A stretch of 64,000 bases of DNA from Archangium violaceum Cb vi76 (GTDB lineage Bacteria; Myxococcota; Myxococcia; Myxococcales; Myxococcaceae). The notes below the pieces were generated by a model that saw only the letters and a program-made list of their open reading frames with translations, was not told the origin of the DNA and did not search any database. The stretch covers positions 62,001 to 126,000 of the forward strand of contig NZ_JPMI01000079.1 in NCBI RefSeq assembly GCF_000733295.1, in the 5' to 3' direction. Both the position numbers and the translations under genes were made by a program. The stretch's first letter is position 1. The number at the start of each line of letters is the position of its first letter. Positions 48,419 through 55,840 of this stretch are shown here, piece after piece.

Positions 48419-49751
48419 ATGAGACCCTTCCTTCCTGCCCGCTTCCTCTCCGCGCTCCTCCTCTGTCTCCCCGGGGTGGGCTGCGCCGCGTCGTCCCAGG
48501 CTGCTCCCTCCCTCGCCTCCGCTCCCGCGAAGCCCACCCCCGCGGCGTCCGCTCCGGTGACGCCCGACCTGGCGAAGCCCCGCCGCGCGCGGCCTGGGCA
48601 TCACCTTTGGAGGGAAGGCCGGTCCCGCCAATGCCATCACCGACGTGCCCGGGGTGGAGGTGGGCCACACGACGCTCATCTCCGGAGAGGGCAAGCTCGC
48701 GGTGGGCAAGGGGCCGGTGCGCACGGGCGTCACCGCGGTGCTGCCTCGCGGACGCGAGCGCATGGCCGAGCCCGTCTTCGCCGCCTCCTACGCGCTCAAT
48801 GGCAATGGCGAGGTGACTGGCACCCTCTGGGTGGGTGAGTCGGGCCTGCTCAATGGTCCCGTCATGCTGACCAACACCTCCAGCGTGGGCGTGGTGCGTG
48901 ACGCGGTGGTGGACTGGGGGGCCCGGCGCGGCCTCGGGTGGGAGCTCGGCCTGCCGGTGGTGGCGGAGACCTGGGACGGCTTCCTCAACGACATCTATGG
49001 CTTTCACGTCAAGCCGGAGCACGCCCTGAAGACCATCGACGGTGCGCGCGGCGGCCCGGTGGCCGAGGGGAACGTGGGAGGCGGGACGGGGATGATGTGC
49101 CACGGTTTCAAGGGCGGCATCGGCACGGCCTCGCGCAAGCTGCCCGATTCCCAGGGCGGCTACACGCTGGGTGTACTGGTGCAGTGCAACTACGGCAGCC
49201 GGCGCCTCTTCTCGGTGGAGGGCGTTCCGGTGGGCGAGGAGATCCGCGACCTCCAGGCCTGTTACACGGGCCGAGAGGCCCCCTCGTCACCGCTCATCGG
49301 CAACATGCGCCCGTGCGCCCAGAGCGCCAGCCTCGACACGCCCCCCCTCCCCGAGGGCATGGGCTCCATCATCGTGCTGGTGGCCACCGACGCGCCGCTG
49401 CTGCCGCACCAGTTGGGGCGCATCTCCCGGCGCGTCCCGCTCGCCATCGGCAAGATGGGCGGGCTGGGCGAGGACTCCTCGGGGGACATCTTCCTGGCCT
49501 TCTCCACCCAATCGACGAAGCCACCGGACGGCAGCCAGGTGGCCCAGGTCTCCTCCCTGGACAACGGGCACCTCAACCCGCTCTTCGAGGCCACGGTGCA
49601 GGCCACCCAGGAAGCCATCCTCAACGCCATGCTCGCCGCCCACACCATGACGGGCGCCGATGGCATCCGCCTCTACTCCCTCCCTCACGACAGGCTCGTC
49701 CAGGCGCTGCGCAAGTACGGCCGGGCTCCCGCTCCGGCGCCAACGGAATGA
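48419..49751 (+). pseudogene. P1-family (DmpA-like) peptidase lipoprotein with a frameshift
   Basis: One frame begins at ATG 48419 with a lipoprotein signal (LSALLLCLPGVGCAASS) and a Pro/Ala linker ending DLAKPRRAR. The frame shifted by one base takes over near 48580-48590 with ARGLGITFGGKAGPANAITD, then VPGVEVGHTTLIS. It continues through GNVGGGTGMMCHGFKGGIGT and NYGSRRLF to 49751, the full P1 aminopeptidase/amidase domain, which self-cleaves before a Ser or Thr. The second frame has a stop at 48558 and no start before 48645. A single indel in the GC-rich run, real or a sequencing error, separates signal from enzyme. Confidence 0.7.
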
Positions 49752-49869
49752 AATTCGCCAGGTAGTCTCGAACGTGGTAACCCAGGGTCGTGTCGTGCGC
49801 CTGACCGCTCGGGTCCCTCCCTCGTCGTCAAGGCCGGAGCTCTCCCCCCCGCACACACGGAGGCGACAA

Positions 49870-50064
49870 ATGAAGAAAGACATGACCCGGAAGCCATTCT
49901 TCGCGCGTCTGCTCGAGGAGCAGGAGCTGGAGCTGGTGTCTGGTGGTGCGAACAACACCATGAAGTACCCCTCGGATGGGCATGACTCCGCCGCCACCCT
50001 CCAGGAGTCCAACAGCGAGGGGACCTTGAAGTACCCCTCGGACACGGACGAGCGTGACCTGTAG
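49870..50064 (+). CDS. Graspetide (microviridin-like) precursor peptide with two cores
   Basis: This encodes 64 residues from ATG 49870, GGAGG 6 bases upstream. The leader holds PFFARLLE (residues 9-16), the microviridin leader helix (PFFARFLE) bound by ATP-grasp ligases, then VSGG (23-26). Two core repeats follow: TMKYPSDGHD (30-39) and TLKYPSDTDE (52-61). In microviridins the Thr/Ser side chains are esterified to Asp/Glu, and the Lys is joined by an amide, giving cages that inhibit serine proteases. The precursor sits 12 bases before the first ligase gene. Confidence 0.93.
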   Translation: MKKDMTRKPFFARLLEEQELELVSGGANNTMKYPSDGHDSAATLQESNSEGTLKYPSDTDERDL

Positions 50065-50076
50065 GAAGTCCCTGGC

Positions 50077-51072
50077 ATGTCCCCCGCTCGCGACATCGTC
50101 CTGCTTCTCACCCACAGTGCCGACTTCTACACAGTCGACCGGGTGGCGGAGGAGCTGTCGCGGCGGGGCCTTCGTCCCGTCCGGGTGGACACCGACGGCT
50201 TTCCGGCGGAGCTGGAGCTGACGTCGAGTCTCGGGCCCGGAGGGGGCGAGGTGCTCCTGCGGACAGCGGCGGGCGAGCTGCGCGGCGAGGACGTACGGTC
50301 GGTGTGGCTGCGCCGGCTGATGTCCCCCCGGCCCGATGCGTCACTGGAGCCCGGCTGGCGTGAGAGCTGCGTGCGCGAGTCGCGGGCGGCGCTCGAGGGC
50401 TTCCTCGACGGGCTGTGGGCCGCGGGCTGTGCCTTCATCAACCCGCTCGGCGGGGAGCAGGCGGGCAACAAGCTGCGCCAGCTGCGGCTGGCCATGGCCG
50501 TGGGGCTGGAGGTCCCCCCCACGCTGGTCACCAATGACGCCGAGCGCGTCCGAGCCTTCTTCGCGCGGGCGGGGGGCCACCTGGTGGCCAAGATGCAGAC
50601 GCCCCTGACGCAGTCCATGGCGGGCGGGCAGCCCTTCGTCTACACGAGTGCGATTGGCCCCGAGGACCTCGAGAAGCTGGAGGGGCTGCGCCACAGTCCC
50701 ATGATGTTCCAGGAGCGCATCGACAAGGCGAACGAGCTCCGGGTGGCCGTGGTGGGTGGGCGCTGCTTCGTGGGAGCCATCGACGCGTCGCGCTCGGTGG
50801 AGGGGCAGGTGGACTGGCGGCGCTCGCGGCCGGACGAGGTCCGCTGGCAGAAGGGCGAGCTGCCATCCGAGGTAGCGGAGCGCCTGGCTCGCCTGGTCGC
50901 GGAGCTGGGGCTGGTGTACGGCGCCGCGGATCTCATCGTCACACCCGACGGACGTCACGTCTTCCTGGAGGTCAACCCCGGGGGCGAGTGGGGCATGCTC
51001 GAGAAGGAGCTCGGCCTCCCCATCGCCGCGGCCCTGGCCGACGCGCTCGCGTCCGCGGGCCGTTCCCCCTGA
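50077..51072 (+). CDS. MvdC/MdnB-like ATP-grasp ligase (amide-forming)
   Basis: This encodes 331 residues. DIVLLLTHSADFYTVDRVAE at the start is the MdnB-type N-terminus. RSVWLRR, GGEQAGNKLRQLRLAMAVGL, HLVAKMQTPLTQ, MMFQERIDKANELRVAVVGG and HVFLEVNPGGEWGMLE are ATP-grasp and leader-binding elements. The expected role is to form the Lys-Glu/Asp lactam after the esters are made. It precedes the second ligase by 19 bases in one operon. Confidence 0.9.
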   Translation: MSPARDIVLLLTHSADFYTVDRVAEELSRRGLRPVRVDTDGFPAELELTSSLGPGGGEVLLRTAAGELRGEDVRSVWLRRLMSPRPDASLEPGWRESCVRESRAALEGFLDGLWAAGCAFINPLGGEQAGNKLRQLRLAMAVGLEVPPTLVTNDAERVRAFFARAGGHLVAKMQTPLTQSMAGGQPFVYTSAIGPEDLEKLEGLRHSPMMFQERIDKANELRVAVVGGRCFVGAIDASRSVEGQVDWRRSRPDEVRWQKGELPSEVAERLARLVAELGLVYGAADLIVTPDGRHVFLEVNPGGEWGMLEKELGLPIAAALADALASAGRSP

Positions 51073-51091
51073 CGGCACACGCGGGAGCGTC

Positions 51092-52093
51092 ATGGCCATC
51101 CTCATCGTCACCCATTCCAAGGACAACGACGCGCCTCGCTCCGTGCGGCGTGCCCTCGAGGCGCGCGGCGAGCGCGTCTACCGCTTCGACTCGGATTTGT
51201 TCCCCACCCGGCTCCAGCTCTCGCTCGACGAGGCGGGGGAGGGCCGGCTGTCGGGGCCCGATGGGGAGATGGCGCTGTCGGAGATCTCCTCCATCTGGTA
51301 CCGCCGCAACGCCACCGGGGCGGGCATTCCCAAGGACCTGGACGAGCAGCTGCGCAGACCCTCGGTGGAGGAGAGCCGGCGCCTGGTGTTCGGGATGATG
51401 ACGGCGCTCGGGGTCTTCCAGCTGGATGCGCTCGACGTGGTCCGGCGCGCGGAGCACAAGCCGCTGCAGCTCAAGCTGGCGCGGGCGCTGGGCATGGAGG
51501 TGCCGCGCACGCTGATGACCAACGACCCGGAGGCGGTGCGCGCCTTCGCCGCGAGCTGCCCCGGTGGGGTGGTGACGAAGATGATGTCGTCCTTCGCCGT
51601 CTACGACGAGCAGGGCCGGGAGCAGGTGGTCTTCACCACGCCACTGGAGTCGCGCGAGCTGGAGGACCTGGAGGGCCTGGACCTCTGCCCGATGACCTTC
51701 CAGGAGCGGCTGACGAAGCAGGTGGAGCTGCGGGTGACGGTGGTGGGGGAGCGGGTGATGGCGGCGGCCATCGACTCGCAGGCGCTGCCGAACGCCCGGG
51801 AGGACTGGCGGCGCGAGGGGGCGGCGCTCATCGACGCGTGGAAGCCCTACACGTTGCCCGAGCGGTTGCGGGCGCAAATCGTCCGCCTGATGGATGCGCT
51901 GGGCCTCAACTACGGCGCGTTCGACTTCATCGTCACGCCCGAGGGCCGGCACGTCTTCCTCGAGGTGAATCCGGCGGGCGAGTTCATGTGGTTGATGCGC
52001 AACCCGGGGCTGCCCATCGACGAGGCCCTGGCGGACGTGCTCTCCGGACGCGCGGTCCGCCGGTCCGGTCCCAGACCCTTGCCGCCGGCGTGA
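51092..52093 (+). CDS. MvdD/MdnC-like ATP-grasp ligase (ester-forming)
   Basis: This encodes 333 residues. It opens MAILIVTHSKDNDAPRSVRR and continues with VYRFDSDLFPT, SSIWYRR, HKPLQLKLARALGMEVPRTL, GVVTKMMSSFAVYDE, LDLCPMTFQERLTKQVELRV and HVFLEVNPAGEFMWL, close to MdnC. That enzyme makes the omega-ester links between Thr/Ser and Asp/Glu of the core. No transporter or acetyltransferase gene of classic microviridin clusters is seen nearby. Confidence 0.9.
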   Translation: MAILIVTHSKDNDAPRSVRRALEARGERVYRFDSDLFPTRLQLSLDEAGEGRLSGPDGEMALSEISSIWYRRNATGAGIPKDLDEQLRRPSVEESRRLVFGMMTALGVFQLDALDVVRRAEHKPLQLKLARALGMEVPRTLMTNDPEAVRAFAASCPGGVVTKMMSSFAVYDEQGREQVVFTTPLESRELEDLEGLDLCPMTFQERLTKQVELRVTVVGERVMAAAIDSQALPNAREDWRREGAALIDAWKPYTLPERLRAQIVRLMDALGLNYGAFDFIVTPEGRHVFLEVNPAGEFMWLMRNPGLPIDEALADVLSGRAVRRSGPRPLPPA

Positions 52094-52164
52094 GGGCACA
52101 CCCCGGGCCCTGTCCGAGGATCCAGTGGTCCGGCCCGAGGCCCCGGTGGTACGGTGCCCGCCCC

Positions 52165-52398
52165 ATGGCAAAGTCCCCGTGCCCCGTGACGCTGAAGCAG
52201 TTCCAGGAGAAGGCCGAGCCGTTGAAGGTGGTCATCAACGGCCAGGAGATGCTCGCCGAGGTGAAGGCATTCTCGACGGGCTCCTTCGGCTGGAACATCA
52301 ATGGCAAGATGACCATCACCGTCGATGGCAAGCCGGTGTCGGTGCAGATCGGCATGAACATGACGGTGGTGGGCTCGAAGGAAGCCGCCCGGGAGTGA
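52165..52398 (+). CDS. Small conserved-looking protein beside the ThiF gene
   Basis: This encodes 77 residues from ATG 52165. CPVTLKQFQEKAEPLKVVIN, then LAEVKAFSTGSFGWNINGKM and VQIGMNMTVVGSK form a compact beta-rich domain. I recall similar short proteins (FSTGSxGWxxNGK...VGSK) in planctomycetes, but I cannot name the family. It converges on the E1-like gene with 1 base between stops, so it may belong to that module rather than to the graspetide operon. A small beta-grasp modifier is one possibility; the C-terminus has no Gly-Gly. Confidence 0.6.
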   Translation: MAKSPCPVTLKQFQEKAEPLKVVINGQEMLAEVKAFSTGSFGWNINGKMTITVDGKPVSVQIGMNMTVVGSKEAARE

Positions 52399-52399
52399 C

Positions 52400-52975
52400 T
52401 CAGGCCGTCGGCGTCACCGCGACGAGGCTCACCATCGCGTCGCGGCGGGTACCGTGCTTCACGAAGTCCTGCACCACCCGCGCGAGCGTGGCACCGAGCT
52501 GACCGATGAGGGGCAGGTGGGCCCCTCCCTCGCACGTGGCCTGGCCCGCGGTGTCCTCGGCGTCCGGGACGAAACGCTCGTCCCAGCGCACCAGCCCGAA
52601 GGTGCCATCCGCCGCCAGCGCCCCGTGCACCAGCGGCTTGCCCGCCGTGCGCGCGAAGTCGCTCAGCAGCAACCGGCTCGCCTGGTTGTCGAAGCAGTCG
52701 ACGAGCAGGTCCGCGTTTCCACACAGCGCCGCCACGTTGTCGCGCGTCACCCGCACGCCGAAGGACTCGGCCTTCACCCCGTGCAGGTTGAGCAGCTGGA
52801 GCTTCAGCGCCTCGGCCTTGTTCTTCCCCACCGAGGGCTTCACGAAGGCCTGCGCGAGCAGGTTCTTGGACTCCACCCGGTCGAAGTCGATGAAGACGAG
52901 CGTGGCCTCCAGGTTGCGGCACAGCACCGCCGCCGTGGAGCCGATGGCCCCCACGCCACAGAAGAGGATGCGCAT
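52400..52975 (-). CDS. ThiF/E1-like adenylyltransferase
   Basis: This encodes 191 residues, short for E1 enzymes. The Rossmann ATP site is MRILFCGVGAIGSTAAVLCR. IDFDRVESKNLLAQAF aligns with the E1 NLxRQ block, but the Arg position holds Ala. VGKNKAEAL and DLLVDCFDNQASR follow. Cys148 (GQATCEGG) could be the thioester Cys. The usual CxxC zinc pairs are absent. E1-like proteins activate the C-terminus of a small beta-grasp protein. It lies 12 bases after the 81-residue gene and 5.3 kb from a JAMM-type gene. Confidence 0.8.
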   Translation of the reverse strand: MRILFCGVGAIGSTAAVLCRNLEATLVFIDFDRVESKNLLAQAFVKPSVGKNKAEALKLQLLNLHGVKAESFGVRVTRDNVAALCGNADLLVDCFDNQASRLLLSDFARTAGKPLVHGALAADGTFGLVRWDERFVPDAEDTAGQATCEGGAHLPLIGQLGATLARVVQDFVKHGTRRDAMVSLVAVTPTA

Positions 52976-52987
52976 GGCCGGCCCTCC

Positions 52988-53233
52988 TCAGGCCCCGAAG
53001 GGCACCTTGGGACGCAGGTAGATGCGGTCCTCGCCCCGGGGGCCGCGGAACCGGTCCACCACGTAGTGGACGAAGGCGTCCTCGCGCAGGTTCGCGATGT
53101 GCAGCCCCGGCGCCCCGCCCGAGCGCACCACCTCCAGGGCGATGCGCCGCACGTCCACGTCCGACACGTGGCCGTCCAGCTCCAGGGGCAGGTCCGAGGA
53201 CAGGCCGTTGTAGGTGATGTTCAGCGTCGCCAT
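52988..53233 (-). CDS. Small protein co-transcribed with the ThiF gene
   Basis: This encodes 81 residues; GGAGG lies 6 bases before the start that gives MATLNITYNGLSSDLPLELD. Alternating strands, a helix (DVDVRRIALEVVRSG) and a basic C-terminus (FRGPRGEDRIYLRPKVPFGA) suggest a beta-grasp-like or small alpha/beta domain. It could be the protein partner of the E1-like enzyme. There is no terminal Gly-Gly, so a classic ubiquitin-like tail is not shown. Confidence 0.6.
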   Translation of the reverse strand: MATLNITYNGLSSDLPLELDGHVSDVDVRRIALEVVRSGGAPGLHIANLREDAFVHYVVDRFRGPRGEDRIYLRPKVPFGA

Positions 53234-53333
53234 GTCACGCCTCCATGGGGGGCCCGGCCCGGGCCTCGTGGGGAGGCGCTCGGACCGGGCTCTCATGGCC
53301 CTGGGGACGTGGGGGGGCGGGTCTTCCTGACGC

Positions 53334-54287
53334 TCAGTGGTCGCCGTAGCGCTTCTCGCCGGCCTCCACGCGCAGCTTCAGCCGGTTCTGCGGCGGCGGC
53401 AGCGGGCACGTCGCGTAGGGCGAGAAGGCGCACGGGGGGTTGTAGGCCCGGTTGAAATCCAGCACCACCTTCCCGTCCTTCGGCGGGTCCGCGTACAGGA
53501 AGCGCCCCGCGCCGTAGGAGTCCGTGCGGTTGGTCAGGTCCCCGAAGATGATGAAGAGCGGCTCCGTGGGGCCCTCCTGGACCGGATCCAACCTGTACTC
53601 CTCGCCATTCACCTTGAAGAAGATGGTGCCGGGCGAGGTCATCTCATCCACCGTGCCGAGCACGTTGGGGACCGGCACCTTGCGCGGGTTGGCCGCGGGC
53701 TCGAAGCGGCCCTCCACCCGCCAGGCGGCGCTCACCGGCCAGGTGGGGATGCCGTGGAACTGCTTGCGAGCGGGGGCCTCCGCGTCCTTCACCCGGATGC
53801 CCAGCTTGTCTCCCCGGCGGATGACGTAGAAGCGCAGAGAGCCCAGCGCGAGCACGTCCTGCTCGCCTTCGCTGGCGCCCAGCTCCCCACCCGTGAAGGG
53901 CTGGCCCGCGCGGGTGAGGGAGATACCGGGCTGGACGGCCAGGGTCACCGTGCCACCCTTCCTCGTGAGCGTGCCCAGGTGCGCCGGAGCCCCGGAGGGG
54001 AAGACGACCTCGTTGTGCTCGGCGGAGCCCACGCGGTTGTCTCCCTCCTTCAGCCAGTGCAGGCCCACGAGGCTGAGCCAGCCGTCCTCGGACGTGAGGT
54101 TGGCGATGCGCTTCTGGTGCCAGGCGCGCGTCTCGGCCTCGAGGTCGAACGGCTTCTCCGCGGTGGGCTTCTCTTCGGCGGGTTGCTTCTGGGCGGGCTT
54201 CTTCATGGCGGGTCTGGACGGGGGCGCGGCGACCGAGGGAGTCGCGAACGCCAGCGCCGACAAGGTGAGCAGACGTGCAATGCGCAT
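53334..54287 (-). CDS. Secreted DUF1684 protein
   Basis: This encodes 317 residues from ATG 54287. The signal peptide is MRIARLLTLSALAFATPSVA. A Lys/Pro/Glu linker leads to the DUF1684 domain: WHQKRIANLTSEDGWLSLVG, LHWLKEGDNRVGS, HGIPTWPVSAAWRVEGRFEP, FIIFGDLTNRTDSYGAGRFL, VLDFNRAYNPPCAFSPYATC and PPPQNRLKLRVEAGE. The family is widespread and its function is not established. An upstream frame to 54404 has no start support. Confidence 0.88.
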   Translation of the reverse strand: MRIARLLTLSALAFATPSVAAPPSRPAMKKPAQKQPAEEKPTAEKPFDLEAETRAWHQKRIANLTSEDGWLSLVGLHWLKEGDNRVGSAEHNEVVFPSGAPAHLGTLTRKGGTVTLAVQPGISLTRAGQPFTGGELGASEGEQDVLALGSLRFYVIRRGDKLGIRVKDAEAPARKQFHGIPTWPVSAAWRVEGRFEPAANPRKVPVPNVLGTVDEMTSPGTIFFKVNGEEYRLDPVQEGPTEPLFIIFGDLTNRTDSYGAGRFLYADPPKDGKVVLDFNRAYNPPCAFSPYATCPLPPPQNRLKLRVEAGEKRYGDH

Positions 54288-54468
54288 GGCCCGACCATGA
54301 CAAGACCCGTGGAGCCCGTCCACCACCCGTGAGGCGGGGGGAGGCGCGCGGAGAGCCCTGGGATTAGCGGCGGTGCGCCTGGCCACGGTCTTCCGGTGCT
54401 CCACCGCGCCGAGGTGGTGGGGGGGAGCCCGTGGTGGAGCTCGATGGGGTGAAGCGATGAGGGCCGGG

Positions 54469-54684
54469 CTAGAGGAACCGGCGCACGACGAAGGCGAGCA
54501 GACTGAGCAGCGCCGAGAGCAACAGCATCGAGACCAGCGGGAAGTAGACGCGGGTGTGCTCGCCCTCCCAGCGCAGGTCGCCCGGCAGGCGGCCGAACCA
54601 GGACAGCGCGCCCGAGTACATCAGCAGGCCGATGACGGCGAGCAACACCCCCGCCGCCACCAGCATCAGCCCCACGGACTTCAC
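54469..54684 (-). CDS. DUF2905 small membrane protein
   Basis: This encodes 71 residues from GTG 54684, with GGGAGGA 4 bases upstream. VKSVGLMLVAAGVLLAVIGL, then FGRLPGDLRWEGEHTRVYFP is the DUF2905 pattern: two TM helices joined by a short GRLPGD loop. The function is unknown. Confidence 0.88.
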   Translation of the reverse strand: MKSVGLMLVAAGVLLAVIGLLMYSGALSWFGRLPGDLRWEGEHTRVYFPLVSMLLLSALLSLLAFVVRRFL

Positions 54685-54879
54685 CGGGTCCTCCCGAGGC
54701 GCCGTCCTCTCATGAGCGGTGGTCTGCCCACGCCTGGACGGATTGGCAAGCGGCTCGCCACCTCGTCCGTCCCTCCCCGGAGGGTGCGCAGGGCGCGGGG
54801 CCGAGCCTCCTGGAGTCCGGTGGGGCGGGTTGTCCGCCGGGCGGTGCGCCCCAAGCTTTCCGGGACGAGGAGGAATGTC

Positions 54880-55539
54880 ATGGACATGCGCGTACACGAG
54901 CTGCACCCGACGTTGATTCACGCGCCGTTGGCGTTGCTGCCGTCCACGGTGGTGGTGGACCTGACGGCGGCGCTTACCGGGAACAAGAAGCTGGACGACG
55001 CGGCGCGGACGCTGTGGTGGACCACGGCGGCGAGCGGGCTGCTGGCCGGGTTCGCGGGGATGGCCGCCTCGCAGGAGGTGAAGGCGGACCGGCACTCGCG
55101 CGACATGATGTTCCTGCACGGCCTGGGCAACGTGGGCCTCGTGGTGGGGGCCTTCGGCGTGGCCGTGTGGCGCACCGGGCACCGCTCCTCGCTGCTCTCT
55201 GGCCTCGTGGGGCTGGGCGCGTTCGCCATGGCGGCCTACACCGGCTGGTTGGGCGGCGAGATGGTGTACACGCACGGCGTGGGCGTGAAGGAGCTGACCA
55301 TGAAGGGCGAGGAGTTGGATCAGCTCAGCCCCTCGCTGGCTTCGCGGCAGGCGCCCGTCCGGTTGCTGCGGGATGCGGTGAAGGGCCTCGGGTGGCTGCT
55401 GGGCCGGGCCCGTCAGGTCTTCTCCGGCCGCGAGCAGCTCGACCCCAGCGCGTTCGGCGTGAAGGCCGTCGAACAGAAGCTGGAGCAGCAGCCCACGGCC
55501 GGGTCCGGGGAGTCCCGTCCGGAGCTCCGCCCGGTGTAG
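54880..55539 (+). CDS. DUF2231 membrane protein
   Basis: This encodes 219 residues from ATG 54880 (GAGGAGG upstream). RVHELHPTLIHAPLALLPST is the family's start, with His residues that could bind heme or metal. Four TM helices follow to ~135 (TAASGLLAGFAGMAASQE, FLHGLGNVGLVVGAFGVAVW, LVGLGAFAMAAYTGWLGGEM). The last ~85 residues are soluble and basic. It is probably part of a membrane redox or sensor system. Confidence 0.82.
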   Translation: MDMRVHELHPTLIHAPLALLPSTVVVDLTAALTGNKKLDDAARTLWWTTAASGLLAGFAGMAASQEVKADRHSRDMMFLHGLGNVGLVVGAFGVAVWRTGHRSSLLSGLVGLGAFAMAAYTGWLGGEMVYTHGVGVKELTMKGEELDQLSPSLASRQAPVRLLRDAVKGLGWLLGRARQVFSGREQLDPSAFGVKAVEQKLEQQPTAGSGESRPELRPV

Positions 55540-55556
55540 CGCCGCTGTGGAGGGGC

Positions 55557-55832
55557 TCAGTGGCCGCCCTGGTGCTCCAGGGCGCGCCGCAGGGACAGGA
55601 GCATGCGCCGCACGGCGTAGCCCTCGAAGTCCTCCAGGGGATCCACGCTCGAGGGGAAGACCTCGAGCAGGGTCTCCAGATAGTGCTGGGCGTGAGCGGC
55701 CGTTCCCGAGCCATCCACGGGGACCTCCTTGGACCCCAGGGTCTCGTCGAGGTGGAAGGCGCCCATCACCATGCTCTGCCAGCGATCCGTTCGTCCGCCG
55801 TCTTCAGGGTTGTCCGTGCTCACGGAACCCAT
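55557..55832 (-). CDS. Small hypothetical protein
   Basis: This encodes 91 residues. An acidic N-terminus leads to DRWQSMVMGAFHLDETLGSK, then AQHYLETLLEVFPSS and VRRMLLSLRRALEHQGGH, two likely helices. Its start is only 8 bases from the divergent glucosidase start, so the two share a promoter region. The ribosome site is weak. No family is recognised. Confidence 0.5.
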   Translation of the reverse strand: MGSVSTDNPEDGGRTDRWQSMVMGAFHLDETLGSKEVPVDGSGTAAHAQHYLETLLEVFPSSVDPLEDFEGYAVRRMLLSLRRALEHQGGH

Positions 55833-55840
55833 CTTAGACC

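Noticed and set aside
47764-48816. A 350-codon plus-strand frame covering the end of the tRNA array
   Set aside because: Its first third is antisense tRNA sequence and its last third is an off-frame copy of the P1 peptidase gene.
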